64,000 nt of DNA, taken from contig OY821519.1 in assembly GCA_963682025.1 (NCBI GenBank), positions 250,788,358 through 250,852,357 of the forward strand. The letters run 5' to 3'. Both the position numbers and the translations under genes were made by a program. This document shows positions 11,831 through 22,805 of the stretch, one piece after another. Position 1 is the stretch's first letter. Every line of letters starts with the position of its first letter. The DNA comes from Cordilura impudica. Its lineage: Eukaryota; Arthropoda; Insecta; Diptera; Scathophagidae. The notes beneath the pieces are model-generated. The model was not told the DNA's origin, searched no databases, and saw only the letters and a program-made list of their open reading frames with translations.

Positions 11831-12146
11831 TGCATAAGGAAAGAAAGAGTTTTAATAAAAACTTTGTTTTTATGGGTTAGATTATTTTAAATTTGTTAAG
11901 TTCCGTTCGTTATTTTCGTTTTTTTAATGTTCCTAATTTCTGATTCTTCTTTGTTTTTCATATAAATAGAAGTAGAAATAAAAAGAAATATATAAATTGT
12001 TCAAACCCATTTTTTATTTAGTTTTATTACAACATAATGTCCAATTGTAAAATCTTATAAGGATTATATATCCCAGGTTAACGACAAGGATCTCCGACTT
12101 CAAAATTTAAAAAAAACCTACCAGATTTCGAGCACAAAAGGGTTAA

Positions 12147-13430
12147 GGAGGCTTCCATATAAATGCGGTGGTTTTATGAAATTGTTAAATTTATTTATTT
12201 ATTATTTTATTCTTTTAGACAAATTTTTTATATAAAAAAATTGTATATACCTTAAAAACTCTTCTTATTTTCCATCAGTTTTACATAAAATTTTACTTTG
12301 ACTTTCATTGATTCAATTACTTCCACTTCTTTCTACAACGAAATTTTCATTTTTCCTCTAAATAAAATAAGCTTCAACGGCTGAAGTAATTTATTTTTTA
12401 ATTTCATGTTAAAGTCATTTAATTATTTATGTTATAAATATTAACTTGAAAATAAAGCAATAAATATCCGAAAAACAAGTCATTAATAACACTTTGGCCT
12501 TATTATGAACATCATCGTAAACATCGCCATCAACATCATGAACATTCATACGTGCCCATACATCATGCGAACATTCACTGTCAGAGAATAACGCTTGTTT
12601 AAACATACAGACACTCCAATATTTCAAAAATATGTCATTTACTATGTAATGTTTTGGGTAGGATATTACTACCGACAACAACAAAAAAACTGACCACAAA
12701 TTGTTGCCATATAGAGCAGATGTTTAAGTAGAAGAATTTGAAATTGAAACCACCCACAGTTGGTAAATGAAAAAATAAAATATATAAAATGACATATAAA
12801 TATTGTTTTTTAACGTGGAAAATGATCAAGCAATATAGCACTATGGCAAATGAATTATTGAGAAAGCTTAAAAAATTAATATTATTTGTATAGCCTTCCT
12901 CAGCCTAAGGTCAGGTTTACTAAAACAAAGAGAGGCCCTTCTAAATTAATAATTTTTTCATGGCTTACAAAGCAACAACTAATGACATTATTTAAACTAA
13001 TATTGGGAATTACAAATTGATATCGACTAACCAGAAAAATAAAAAATAAATTAATTTTGGAAAAGTGAATTTCCATTTATAATCAACAAAGAAAATACAT
13101 TTTTTTAACCTCGCCCTCTTTGAATTTAAAATATTAGTCTTTTATCCATCAAACCTCTGGACAAGTGGAGTACAACCATGCACATATACTAATGAAGCAA
13201 ATGCTACAAACGCAACGACCACAACCACAATACCAATTACAGTTATCACACATAAATTTAGACAAACAACAATAACAAGAAAAACAGAGAAACATCATAT
13301 TTTTCAGGAGTTTTACTAAATTTTCTTTCATTCCGGAGCCTATTATACCGGTTTTAAATAGAAGCTTACTCAGAATGTCAAGGAATAATTCGCATTAAAA
13401 TCAATTTCATATGATAAATCAAAAGAAAAC
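12147..13430. other. AT-rich stretch, no gene seen
   Basis: A mixture of AT-rich sequence with a few short open frames (up to 90 codons) that show no domains or codon bias. A small ATG/CATCATCG-rich patch near 12500-12560 looks like imperfect trinucleotide repetition. No RNA gene or transposon end was recognised. Confidence 0.55.
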
Positions 13431-13431
13431 A

Positions 13432-14193
13432 AGTAAGAAAATTATAGTCGGTCTAGACCGACTATATGATACCCTATACCATGCGTCTAGATACCCTATC
13501 TCATTACCCCAACTAACTGGACATAGAAAATAAGCATAAGCCAAATTTGAGTGGGGTTTTTTTAATTTTTTTGGCTGCAGATATGAAAAAGTTCATATCG
13601 GATGCTATATCTATATGGGGACTAGGCCCAAAAATGGACCGATCTTGACTATGTTTGGTAAAGTCTATTGTATTTTGCAAAAATATTTATATACAAACAA
13701 AATTTGAGAAGAATCAGTGCAATATTGTTGTTTTTTGATAGATTTAAGTGAAGATCGGGAAGCACCTCTATATGGGGCCTATGACTAAGAGTTGTCCCAT
13801 AGGGATCATTTTTGGCCTACTGATTAATGGATGTAAAAAACACACATAACCCCAATTTGACTAAGATTTATATGATAATTTGTATTTTATGGCAATTTAT
13901 GTCGATGTTATAGGGGGTCATTGTATGGGGGCTAAGTCTAAACATGGACGGATTCTCACCAATTTCAATAGGGTTCATTCTATGGCCGATAAAAGCTTAT
14001 ATACCAAATTTCATCAAAATATATTCATATTTGCGACCTGCAGTTTGATTACAAGCTTTACATGGACTCACAGACGGACGGACGGACGGACATCGTTAAA
14101 TCGAATCAGATAGTGATTCTGATTCGATCGGTAATAAAAGATGGGTCGAGGTCAAATATTTTTGGTAGTTACAAACAGCAGCACAAAGTCATT
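13432..14193 (+). mobile_element. family C (INE-1-like) repeat
   Basis: It begins AACAAGTAAGAAAATTATAG and continues with the palindrome ATAGTCGGTCTAGACCGACT and GATACCCTATACCATG. It passes through a (GGAC) cluster near 14075-14095 and ends near CAGCAGCACAAAGTCATTAT. There is no coding capacity. The layout (palindromic terminus, GGACGGACGGAC block, about 0.75 kb) resembles INE-1/DINE-type Helentron-derived repeats of flies; that link is an inference from architecture only. Confidence 0.75.
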
Positions 14194-14204
14194 ATCGGGT
14201 ATAA

Positions 14205-14872
14205 AAACACAAGGAAGATTATTATAGTCGGTATATCATTTAGGTCAGATATATAAAATAAGCATAAACCAAATTTGAGTGACATTGTTATTAATTTTTT
14301 GCTTTCGGGTATGAAAATGTTCACATCGAAAAATGGACCTATCCTAACTATATTTTGTAAGGTCACTTATTTTTTGTAAAAAATATATACAAACCAAATT
14401 TGACAAAAATCTGTAAATTTTTTTTGTTTTTTGATAGATTTAAGTGAAGTTCGGGAATTAGGTTCATATGGGGGGTTATGACTAAGAATTGTCCTATAAG
14501 GTCTATTTTTGGACTATTGATTAATCGAAGTAAGTAAAAACCAAATTTGACTGAGATCCATATGATAGTTTGCATCTTATGGCAATTTAAGTCGTTTTCA
14601 TAGGGGTCATTTGTATGGGGACTAGGTCTGAACATCCACTGAAGTTCACCAATTTCAAAAGCGTTCATCTCAAACTTCATCAAAATTTCATCAAAATATA
14701 TTTGCGACCTGTAGTTTGATTACAAGGTTTACATGGACACACAGACAGACGAACGGACATCGCTAAATTGACTTAGAAAGTGATTCTGGGTCGATCGGTA
14801 CAATAAAGATGGGTCTAGGTCAAATATTTCTGGTGGTTACAAACAGCAGCACAAAGTCATTATAGCCTGACC
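14205..14872 (+). mobile_element. second family C repeat in tandem
   Basis: It follows the previous copy in the same orientation, lacks the terminal palindrome (it begins near GATTATTATAGTCGGTATAT), and repeats the same internal text to the same end, CAGCAGCACAAAGTCATTAT. It directly abuts the Helitron at 14884. Confidence 0.7.
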
Positions 14873-14883
14873 ACTTAGTGATA

Positions 14884-16600
14884 TCTATATATATAAAATG
14901 GAATGTTTGTTTGTTTATTTGTTTGTTTGTACCTTATAGGAGTCCAAACCCCTGAACCGATCTTCCTGAAATTTTCACAGCGTGTTACTGTGACTCTGGA
15001 AGGAATAATAGACTATATAAATTTTTGATTGGACAAAGCGGCGGTGCCACGCCCATATAACCCTAAATTTGAAATCGTCATATCTCGGGAATTTTTGACC
15101 TACAGCGGTCATATTTGGTACATATGGTATTGGCATGAATAGAAATACATACCAGAAGAAAAGTGGGTGGGACGACGCCCCTTTTGAGAAAAATAAAAAT
15201 CGTAATATCTTCTAAACTACCGGAAGGATCGTCATGAAATTTTCACAAAAGCATATTTTTGCGATATACTAAGTCCTTAATAATATAAAGTTGTTAGTGG
15301 GCAAAGGGGCGTGGTCCCGCACATATAACCCAAAATTTAAAATCGTTATATCTCGGCCATTTTTTAACCTACGGCGATGATATTTGGTATATATCGTATT
15401 GAAATTAATAAAAATAGTGCAACAAGAAAACTGGGCGGGACCACGCCCTTTTTGGAAAAATTAAAATCCATAATAACTTCTATTAAGCCTTTGACTATAT
15501 AAAGTTGTTTGTGGACAAAGGGGCGAGGCCCCGCCCATATAACTCAATATTTGGCATGGATTTATATGCTAAATAAGGTGTTTTCTTTAATAGGTAAGTC
15601 GGCGGGCCACGTCCCTTTGTTTCCGATTTGTAGGAAGCCAGACCTGTACACCATTCTTCTTTAAACTTTCACAGTATGAAACTTTCACTCACTACACCCA
15701 ATTTTGTATATTCTGTGCAACTGCAACGCAATGCATCAGCTTCCCGATTTTCAAAGCAGTTGCTGGATTTAGGAAACGGAAAAATGTTAACTGATCCAAC
15801 AACAAACTCTATCACATTTCCACCTGACTTTTGTAAAATGGCACTATCTGTTGAAGAATTAATCAATAGTGTATTTCCCAATATTGAATGCAATTTCAAA
15901 AACAAGGAAAGCTATGTGAACGAGCGTTACTTCCCGCTAAAAATATTGATGTTAATTCCATAAACAGTGCCATTTTGAACAAAATCAACGAAACTGCAAC
16001 AACGTACAAGTCTATCGGTACTGTTACGAGAGCAGAAGATGCCGTTAATTATCCTGTTGAGTTCTTGAATTCACTCGATGTGCCAGGCTTTCCACCACAT
16101 GTGCTACAACTCAAAATTGGAGTACCCATTATTTTACTGCGCAATATCGATCCACCACGGCTTTGCAATGGCACTCGACTTGCAGTAAAAAAAAATAACA
16201 GGAAAATATAAAGGAACAGATGTACTTTTGCCATGCATTCCAATGATCCCAACTGATTTACCATTCGACTTCAAACGATTACAGTTTCCTGTTTGATTAG
16301 CGTTTGCGATGACTGTTAACAAAGTTCAAGGTCAATCTCTTCAAGTTTGCGGCTTAAATTTAGCAAATCCATGTTTCTCGCATGGAAGGCTTTATGTTGC
16401 ATGCTCACGTGTAGGGAAACCCACCGACTTATATGTTTATGCTCCAGATGGACAAACTAAAAATATTGTATATCCTAAAGCATTGCAATAATTAATTCTA
16501 AATTAAATAAATAATATTTTGTTAATGTATAAATATTTTTTTTATATTTTATTTTATTTTATAACGATGAGGGGTAGCGAAGCACACCGGGTTCAGCTAG
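14884..16600 (+). mobile_element. non-autonomous Helitron with both termini
   Basis: The 5' end reads TCTATATATATAAAATGGAA and the 3' end reads GGGTTCAGCTAG, matching the TC...CTRR rule for Helitrons. The base before the 5' end is A (14883) and the base after the 3' end is T (16601), the usual A/T insertion dinucleotide with no target duplication. Upstream of CTAG a weak GGT/ACC hairpin can form around 16571-16590. The body has degenerate repeats (CACGCCCATATAAC near 15050, 15320 and 15530), then the C-terminal part of the helicase. The Rep nuclease and most of the helicase are missing, so movement would need a protein supplied elsewhere. Confidence 0.85.
15670..16491 (+). pseudogene. Helitron Rep/PIF1-type helicase, C-terminal fragment
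   Basis: Three overlapping or adjoining frames (15676-15963, 15888-16211, 16309-16491) together cover the last ~270 residues of a PIF1-like Helitron helicase. Landmarks are LQLKIGVPIILLRNID (near 16110-16160), NGTRL (near 16170), AMTVNKVQGQSLQVCG (helicase motif V region, from 16309) and HGRLYVACSRVGKPTDL (motif VI, near 16381). The breaks are a frameshift near 15900-15960, another in an A run at about 16187-16196, and a stop near 16294. The Walker A motif and the Rep domain are absent. Helicase motif VI is intact, so loss of function comes from truncation and frameshifts. Confidence 0.85.
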
Positions 16601-17443
16601 TAGGGTATAAAAACATCATAGAGCAAAAAAGGCCTTAATTTGGGATCACCTAAAAAAATTTCTATTTCACATGAATTTTTCAACAAAAAGCTTTCCTCGA
16701 GAGTATTTCAATTTTAAAAGTTTTCTTAATTTATAAAAAAATAAATATAAAAAAACATTAATGTAATTTGTTGGCTTTTAGAGTGCTATTGAATGAAATT
16801 AACACTGAAGGCAATTATTTTAAAACTTATAACTATCTAAACTAATTTTTCAAATATTTATCATATTAATTTAAATAGTATGCGCAACTTTGCATAAACA
16901 TTTTATAAATTTATAGCAATAATAATGAATTATAAAATTAATTAAAATTCAATTAAGCACTTTCTTAATTGAATTTTAGCAGCCCTAAATTTACATAAAC
17001 ATAAATTAATAGCAGTAGTTGTGTATGAATGTTTGAGGGTGTAGTTTTAATTAAATCTGAAAGCTTTCAGTTATTGATTTTTTTTAATTAAGCGCTTTTT
17101 TTATTGAATTTTATGGGATGGCTAGACCTATTTATATCTGAAAATTCCAACGATTCTCATAGTTTTCAATAACATTTGTCGCCTCTTTGGAAATTGTAAA
17201 AATTTCATGTGTACGAATTTTTAAGGTACAGTTGCAATTTATACTTAACAACAATTATCTTTAAATAATTAAAGAAAACTAAATACATGATTCAAATATG
17301 TTGTGCATAAATTTACACAGGTCTCCAAATTTTACATTTTATACAATAATTTTGTACGAATTTTTTAAAGTCCAATTGAAAATAAAAATGAAAGCAATGA
17401 TTTTTAGCCTAAAATAAAATATAAATTAGTCTTCAAACAAATT
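16601..17443. other. AT-rich stretch with one perfect hairpin
   Basis: No gene or transposon end is seen. A strong inverted repeat lies at 16943-16978: a 15 bp arm (TAAAATTCAATTAAG) and its exact complement separated by 6 bases (CACTTT). A related but imperfect sequence, AATTAAGCGC...ATTGAATTTTA, recurs near 17086-17113. Confidence 0.6.
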
Positions 17444-17938
17444 GTCTGGAACATAGGTTCCCACCTTAATTTGCTTCACGGACCCCTTGAGACATTTTTA
17501 CAAGCTCGCGGACCTCCAAATATTTTTATTTTAAAAAATTAATAAAACAAATGTGAAAATAATGAAAAAAAATATGTTTATTATTAAAAAAGCGTTAAAA
17601 ACTAAATAAAAAAATTTTAAAAAATGTTTTGTAAAAAAAAAAAATCTGTTTAAATTAATCAATAAAAAAGATTTATAATTCTAAAATAAATAAAAATAAC
17701 AGAAACTTTTAAAGTTCAAAAAGGCATTTATTCAAAAAGGAACAAAACATTTCAAAATAAATGGATTTATCCCATTTCGGGAATAGTTAAGAAAAATTTA
17801 AATACAGTACAAGCTCGATTTTCGCGACTAATTAAAAACCAGACCTGTCGCGAAAAATTTTCGCGCAAACAGAACCCAAAATTTTATTGAAAAATTTTAT
17901 GTAATTTTAAAAATTAGAATTTTTTTTATTGATATTTT

Positions 17939-19576
17939 TTAAACATTTTTAAAGAAATTGGAGATTTTGAGTTGCTTTTTTGGCAAATTATTTTTTAAAA
18001 TAACAGCTGAATCACGTAGTTCATATAGTGCTGTTGTCGGCTTATCATTTTCTAAAGCCCATTGTATGCATATGTTTATTGATGCTATAGCATCGTCCAC
18101 TTTAATTTTGTTTTCTTCATGACCACTTTCGTATATATCCTCCGATTCCGTATCTGATAATTCCAGTTGCTCCTCATTACTTCCCACATGAAATTCTTCT
18201 TTAATCCAGTTGTTTATGTCAGCATTCGTGAACAGGTTTTCCGTACCAACTTGAGCTACAAGTGTACCAATAGTTGAAAGATCTTCGTTTTCTTCCTGAA
18301 TTATATTTTATAAAATATTTAAGGGCATGTTATCCTCTTCACTCCATTCACTACCGAATTCGAGCAAGGCTTTCCAGGATTTTTGGATATTGGACACTGA
18401 TATTTTATCCCAGGACGTAGCTAGAATCTGAACTGCATTTTTGAGATTAAAGTTTTTTAGTTTGAGCTCCAAATTTGTTTCCTTCTCGCCAAGCAAGTGG
18501 GTGAGCAGTTGTTTTTTATAATTTAATTTGACCAAGTTGATAACGTGTTGATCTAATGGTTGAATAAGTGCAGTACAATTGGGTGGTAGATTCATTGCTA
18601 TAATTGAACCATCATCACTTTTTAGTTCCTCAACTGGGTGGCACGTCGCGTTATCTAAAAGCAAAACTCCTTTTTGCGGGAGACCTTTTGAAACCAAAAA
18701 TTCTCGTACCTAAAAAATGTTTACTTAAGAACAACTTACTTTTACTAATTGGTAAAAATTAACTTACGTGGGGAACAAATTCGTGATGGAACAAGTCCTT
18801 GAATAAAAATGATGTCATCCAGGCGTTATTACTGGACTTGTATATTACAGGATTATTGAGAAAGCATTTAAAGGCGCGTGGGTTTTTCGATTTTCCAACA
18901 ACCATCAATTTCAGTTTGTCTGTGCCACTCGCATTTGAACAGGGCAAAAAAGTTATTCGCTCTTTACATATTTTTCTTCCGGGAGCCGTTTTCTCATTAC
19001 ATGTGACAAGAGTGTGATTTGGAAGCATCCTATAATACAAACCGGATTCGTCGGCATTGTAGATTTGGTGAAGAGTCAACCCATGCTCATCAACGTAATC
19101 CTTAAACTCTTTCACAAATGGATCAATAAGATGAGGTTTCGAAGACAATTTCTCACCCGTAATTTTTAAAAATCTAATTCCATGTCGTCGCTTAAATTTC
19201 TTCAACCATCCTTCACTGGCATTGAATCCTGAATTGGTTTGATAAATTATGGAATACAAATGACTGGCTTTTGCTCGTAAAATCTCTGCTGACATTGGAA
19301 CATTTTTTTCCCTTTGTTTTATAAACCACTTATAAAGCATTTTTTCCATTCTTGGGTACTCAGCTTTCTTTAAGGTGCAACGTTTGCCAGGACCACTTTC
19401 TGTTGTACGTACGAATTTTTTAATGAATTTTCTTGCTTTATAATGCGGTAAACCGAAGACTTGTGCAACTTGTAATTTACGCAAATTGAATTTACGGAAT
19501 CTCCGCTTTTAAATTTTTTTAAAATCTCTAATTTTTGAGAAATCGTTGGCTTTAAAATATGTTGAACTGTTCCCAT
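17939..19576 (-). pseudogene. pogo/Tigger transposase with one intron, lightly damaged
   Basis: The start ATG at 19576 was chosen because the CENP-B N-terminal helix-turn-helix follows at once (ISQKLEILKKFKSGDSV). Next come the CENP-B-type DNA-binding domain (YPRMEKMLYKWFIKQREKNV near 19350; FNASEGWLKKFKRRHGIRFL near 19215) and the DDE core: first Asp in YNADESGLYYRMLP (about 19060), second in LLLDNATCHP (18655), third in PPNCTALIQPLDQHVI (about 18560), with 33 residues between the last two. A 58 bp GT-AG intron at 18767-18710 joins the two exons in frame. Lesions: a one-base frameshift in an A-rich stretch near 19425-19440 and an in-frame TAA at 18308-18310, after which the frame stays open to 17939. 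All catalytic residues are kept. Jerky/TIGD proteins are host relatives. Confidence 0.88.
18710..18767 (-). other. 58 bp spliceosomal intron in Tigger transposase
   Basis: The donor reads CAC|GTAAGTT and the acceptor TTTTTTAG|GTACGAG on the minus strand. Removing it joins ...VPH to VREFLVSKG without changing frame, and the interior has stops in that frame. The size is typical for small fly introns. Confidence 0.8.
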
Positions 19577-19920
19577 ATTAAGAGATGTATTTACACAACA
19601 AATGACACGAATGAACTGACAAAATTGAAGACCAAAATCATCCAAAAAGGTTGATATACCAAAAGACTGGGATTTCCCTTTTTTGGTTATAGACATTGTA
19701 AACAAATTTAAAAAAACAGATAAAAGTCGCGAAAATAGAACCCTTTTTTTCGTAAACTGTCGCGATTATAGAACCTGCAATGTTAAAAATTAAGCCGTCG
19801 CGATAACCGGGCCGTCGCGATAATGGGTAGTCGCGAATACCGAGCTTGTACTGTATATCGATGGCTTAATATAAAAAGGCCCTAACTCGATTTTTTGTTA
19901 CTTGACAGGAGAAGGAAAAA

Positions 19921-20306
19921 AATATAACTGAACTCGAAATTGTTTATTGTACATATTCTGTTTTTTCTTACTACACGAGCCACAACACGACTTAAAATAT
20001 AACTGAACTCGAACCTGTTTATTGTACATGTTCTGTTTTTTTTTTTTTTTTCAGTACACGTGCCAGAACATGAACTTCAAATAAAGCAGCACTCAAAAAT
20101 GTGTGCTTTATGTGTGATTGAAACAAAAAGTACGTGATACAAAAATGTTCGTGTAAATAACGAAATATTAAAACGAACACAGTCATGGTTGTGTTGGGCA
20201 CCGAAGAAAATTTAAAAACAAACATAATTGATATGAAAATAAAGATATGTGTTGGCTGCTTTTGAACAGAACATTGTGTGTTTCATGTGTGTATTTTCTG
20301 AACCTT
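19921..20306 (+). repeat. family B repeat, copy 1
   Basis: About 390 bp. It starts with a tandemly repeated AACTGAACTCGAACCTGTTT / TTGTACATGTTCTGTTTT module, passes through AAAAGTACGTGATACAAAAA, and ends in GTGTGTATTTTCTGAACCTT. Two further copies form an inverted pair at 36885-37600. An open frame of about 45 residues recurs on the opposite strand in all copies, but the DNA is conserved as well, so I do not treat it as coding. It lies inside the hAT element. Confidence 0.85.
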
Positions 20307-20439
20307 GGTTGAATCATAAAATATCACTTCAAAATTTTTTTTGAAACACAAAATACATTTTTAACTAACATAAGCATAAAAGTCTATTAAAAATAAAATA
20401 TTATTTAAAATACCGTATAATAAGTTTCATATTTTTAAA

Positions 20440-22075
20440 ATCTGATACAATTCTTTTGCTTGACAAGGTCTGTAATGTTTAAAGATATTTTAGATAGCGC
20501 ACTTCTAATATCGCTTTCAACATCCAAACTTATTTTTAATGCATAAAAGGGCAGAAAAGCTGGTTTCACATAAATATGTTGTTGAAAATTGAATTTAAAG
20601 TTTCAATGATTCAGATCCAACATGCGGATACAATTTCAGCCAGAATGTCTCTATTTCCATAGAACCAAAGTCATTTTTAGCACATGAGTTGCACTTTAGC
20701 TCTATTAATTCTTCTTGAAAGGCATCGGGTATGTCATCAATAGTCACATTAAAAGGATTGCGAAGTAAATTAGTTTGCCAAGATTCCGTTTGGAACTCTG
20801 GAAAATATCTGGTGAATTCATCATGCAGCGTATCAAAATGTTTTGTAATTATACTTTTTAAATTTATATTTTGGATATCGCAAGAATCCATGATATCATT
20901 AAGAAGCGGAAAAGATAAATATTTCGGCGTAGCTGTTTGAAGACGACTTTTCCACAGTAAAATTTTAGACATAATAGACATGATTGCCTTGTAATCTTAA
21001 GTTAAGGTTGTTTAATGCTTCCAAAAAATCTGTAATGTATGCGAAATAAAAAATAAATGTTGCATCCGTAAATCTTTCATAAAGATTGCTACTTTTTTCT
21101 TTCAAAAGAAAAACGTCAACCTCAGTCTTTAATTCAAACAACCTTTTCAGCATATTTCCTTTTGAAAGCCAACGCAGCTCTGTGTGGAAAAATAATTTTG
21201 TTTGTTATGCATTGAGATCTTGACATAGCACTCCAAAAATTCTAGTTCTCAATGCACTGGTCTTAACAAAATTAACGACATCTATTCCAGTCTGCAGAGC
21301 ACTTTTCAGTTCATCTGGAAGGGTTTTAGCAGCAAGTGATTGTCGATGAATTATGCTGTGTGACACAATCATATCTTTATTCATATCTTTGGCTAATTTT
21401 AAAAACCCAGATCGAGAACCCATCATTGACGGTGTACCATCAGTGCATATTGCCACTACTTTTTTCCAGGGAATATTGTTTTCCATTGGAAAATCAGAAA
21501 GGATTTGAAAAATATCAGTTCCTTTTGATGTTGTAGGCAGCACTTTCATAAATAAAAGCTCTTCACAAAATTCATTTTCTGCAATAAATCTGCAATAAGA
21601 TAAAAGTTGGCTTGAATAAGAAACGTCTGAAGAGCAATGAATGGTGAGTTCTTAATTTTTTCTAATATCTGCTCTTTAATATTTTGTGCCATATCATTAA
21701 TTCTTCTTTTGACAGTGTTATTTGACAGAGCTACTTTCATCAGCTTATCTTTATTGGCTGTATCAAGCATTACGTTACCAACTGCGGCAATACAAGGTTT
21801 GATCAAGTCTTCTCCAATTGTGTGTGGCTTTTTATTTTCAGCAATTAACATTGCTATTTTATAGGAAGCTTTCATAGCCCTTTCCTGTTCAACATTTAAA
21901 TCATCTGTGGAATCCAATCTTATTATATTCAGTGATCTGATTTTAGCAGCAAAAAAATCTGCATTTTTCTCTTTAAATTGTGAGTGGTTTGTAATTAGAT
22001 GCCTCTCTAGTTTTGCTGGTTTCATAGCATCATTGGAAAGGGTTTTGAAGCAAATTACACACTAAGGCATTACAA
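20440..22075 (-). pseudogene. hAT transposase (ZBED/SCAND3-like) pseudogene
   Basis: Read right to left, it starts with a BED-type zinc finger (CVICFKTLSNDAMKP, then HLITNH, 22075-21980) with an in-frame TAG just before the first Cys. A helical region follows to about 21580, then the catalytic core with AICTDGTPSMMGSRSGF (about 21465-21400), then SHSIIHRQSLAAK (21365). Near the end, FWLKLYPHVGSESLKL (20645-20595) and the continuing frame are the hAT dimerisation domain. Breaks are a frameshift near 21550-21590, a stop near 21203, another near 20965, and a stop before 20595. It resembles the ZBED5/SCAND3-type proteins derived from hAT elements. Several independent lesions make it inactive. Confidence 0.85.
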
Positions 22076-22548
22076 TATCGTTATTTTTTTTCCAATGTAA
22101 ATCCGAAATTCATATAACTTTCGCCATATATTCTTTTTTTTACATATTTTGGATTTTATTATTCACACGACTAACGACAATAAATATGAAATGAAAACAA
22201 AAACAAAATCAGCTGATTTATCTAGTGATGGTAAACATGGTATATGTGATAACAGTGTCGATCGAAAGGTACGTTATCAATTTTAGAACACAATTATCAA
22301 AAGCTCTTTTCATTGCAAGAAATGTAGTATTTTATTTAAATTACTTATATGCTTAAAAAACAAATATTTAAATTTTACAAAAACATTTTTTATCATAATT
22401 TTATGATATTAATTATTTTTTTAAATTTATTTTAATGGGTTGGGTATCTTTATCAAGAGTGCTGTTAATTTCCCTTTTTTATATATCGTTTTAAAAGTTG
22501 ATTTGGCCAGAACAGTTCGCGGACCCCCTGGGAATCATTGGTCTGGAA

Positions 22549-22805
22549 AGTAACTGTATGTGCAATCTATTGTCCACCTCGTCACAATATAAAGTGTGAG
22601 GACTACCAAAACGTGTTTTTAACAAACTTGTTATAGTGGATGGCGATTTTAACGCCAAACACGCTAAAGGTCGAGAGCTTCATAAGTGTCTCACTATAAA
22701 AACCATATCTGCACTCCTAACGGGTAAATCAAAATATTGGACTACCGATCAAAATAAAATTCCAGATCTAAATGACTTTTTGTATTTGCGGTAATCAACT
22801 TAGTA
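22549..22805 (+). pseudogene. non-LTR retrotransposon endonuclease relic
   Basis: Plus-strand frames match the apurinic endonuclease domain of jockey-type ORF2 proteins: WKVTVCAIYCPPRHNIK (from 22543), a frameshifted GDFNAKH-like segment near 22650, then LLTGKSKYWTTDQNKIPDL (about 22717-22775). It forms the right flank of the hAT insertion; the left flank near 17400-17443 is too decayed to read confidently. Confidence 0.7.

Larger units (their letters stand above)
9827..12142 (+). mobile_element. piggyBac-like element between TTAA sites
   Basis: TTAA occurs at 9823-9826 and 12143-12146. Immediately inside, the ends read CCCTTTCGCC (left) and, in reverse complement, CCCTTTTGTG (right), the layout of piggyBac elements, which insert at TTAA and begin CCC. 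Inside are an acidic N-terminal-like frame (9851-10057), transposase remnants (10268-10856) and a 5-unit minisatellite (11270-11830). The element is about 2.3 kb. The matching TTAA and CCCTTT ends together with the piggyBac coding remnant make the boundaries credible, although the inverted ends are short. Confidence 0.75.
17805..19853 (-). mobile_element. pogo/Tigger-like element, complete ends
   Basis: The inverted ends read CAGTACAAGCTCGATTTTCG at 17805 and, reverse-complemented, CAGTACAAGCTCGGTATTCG at 19853, with similarity extending through TCGCGACTA. TA dinucleotides flank both sides (17803-17804 and 19854-19855), as for Tc1/mariner/pogo transposons. Subterminal TCGCGA repeats occur at both ends (17840-17870 and 19730-19840). 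At 2049 bp with a single transposase gene on the minus strand, it is close to full length. It sits inside the hAT element, so it is younger than that copy. Confidence 0.92.
17452..22540 (-). mobile_element. hAT element (Buster/Charlie-like) with 8 bp duplication
   Basis: The ends read CATAGGTTCCCACCTT (left) and, reverse-complemented, CAATGATTCCCAGGGG (right). GGACCCC-type blocks follow within about 50 bp on both sides, as in hAT elements of the Buster/Charlie group. The 8 bp GTCTGGAA flanks both sides exactly (17444-17451 and 22541-22548), matching the hAT target-duplication length. The element carries a broken transposase on the minus strand (20440-22070), and two later insertions: a pogo/Tigger element (17805-19853) and a family B repeat (19921-20306). 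Without these it would be about 2.6 kb. The host site is itself a non-LTR endonuclease relic. Confidence 0.88.
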
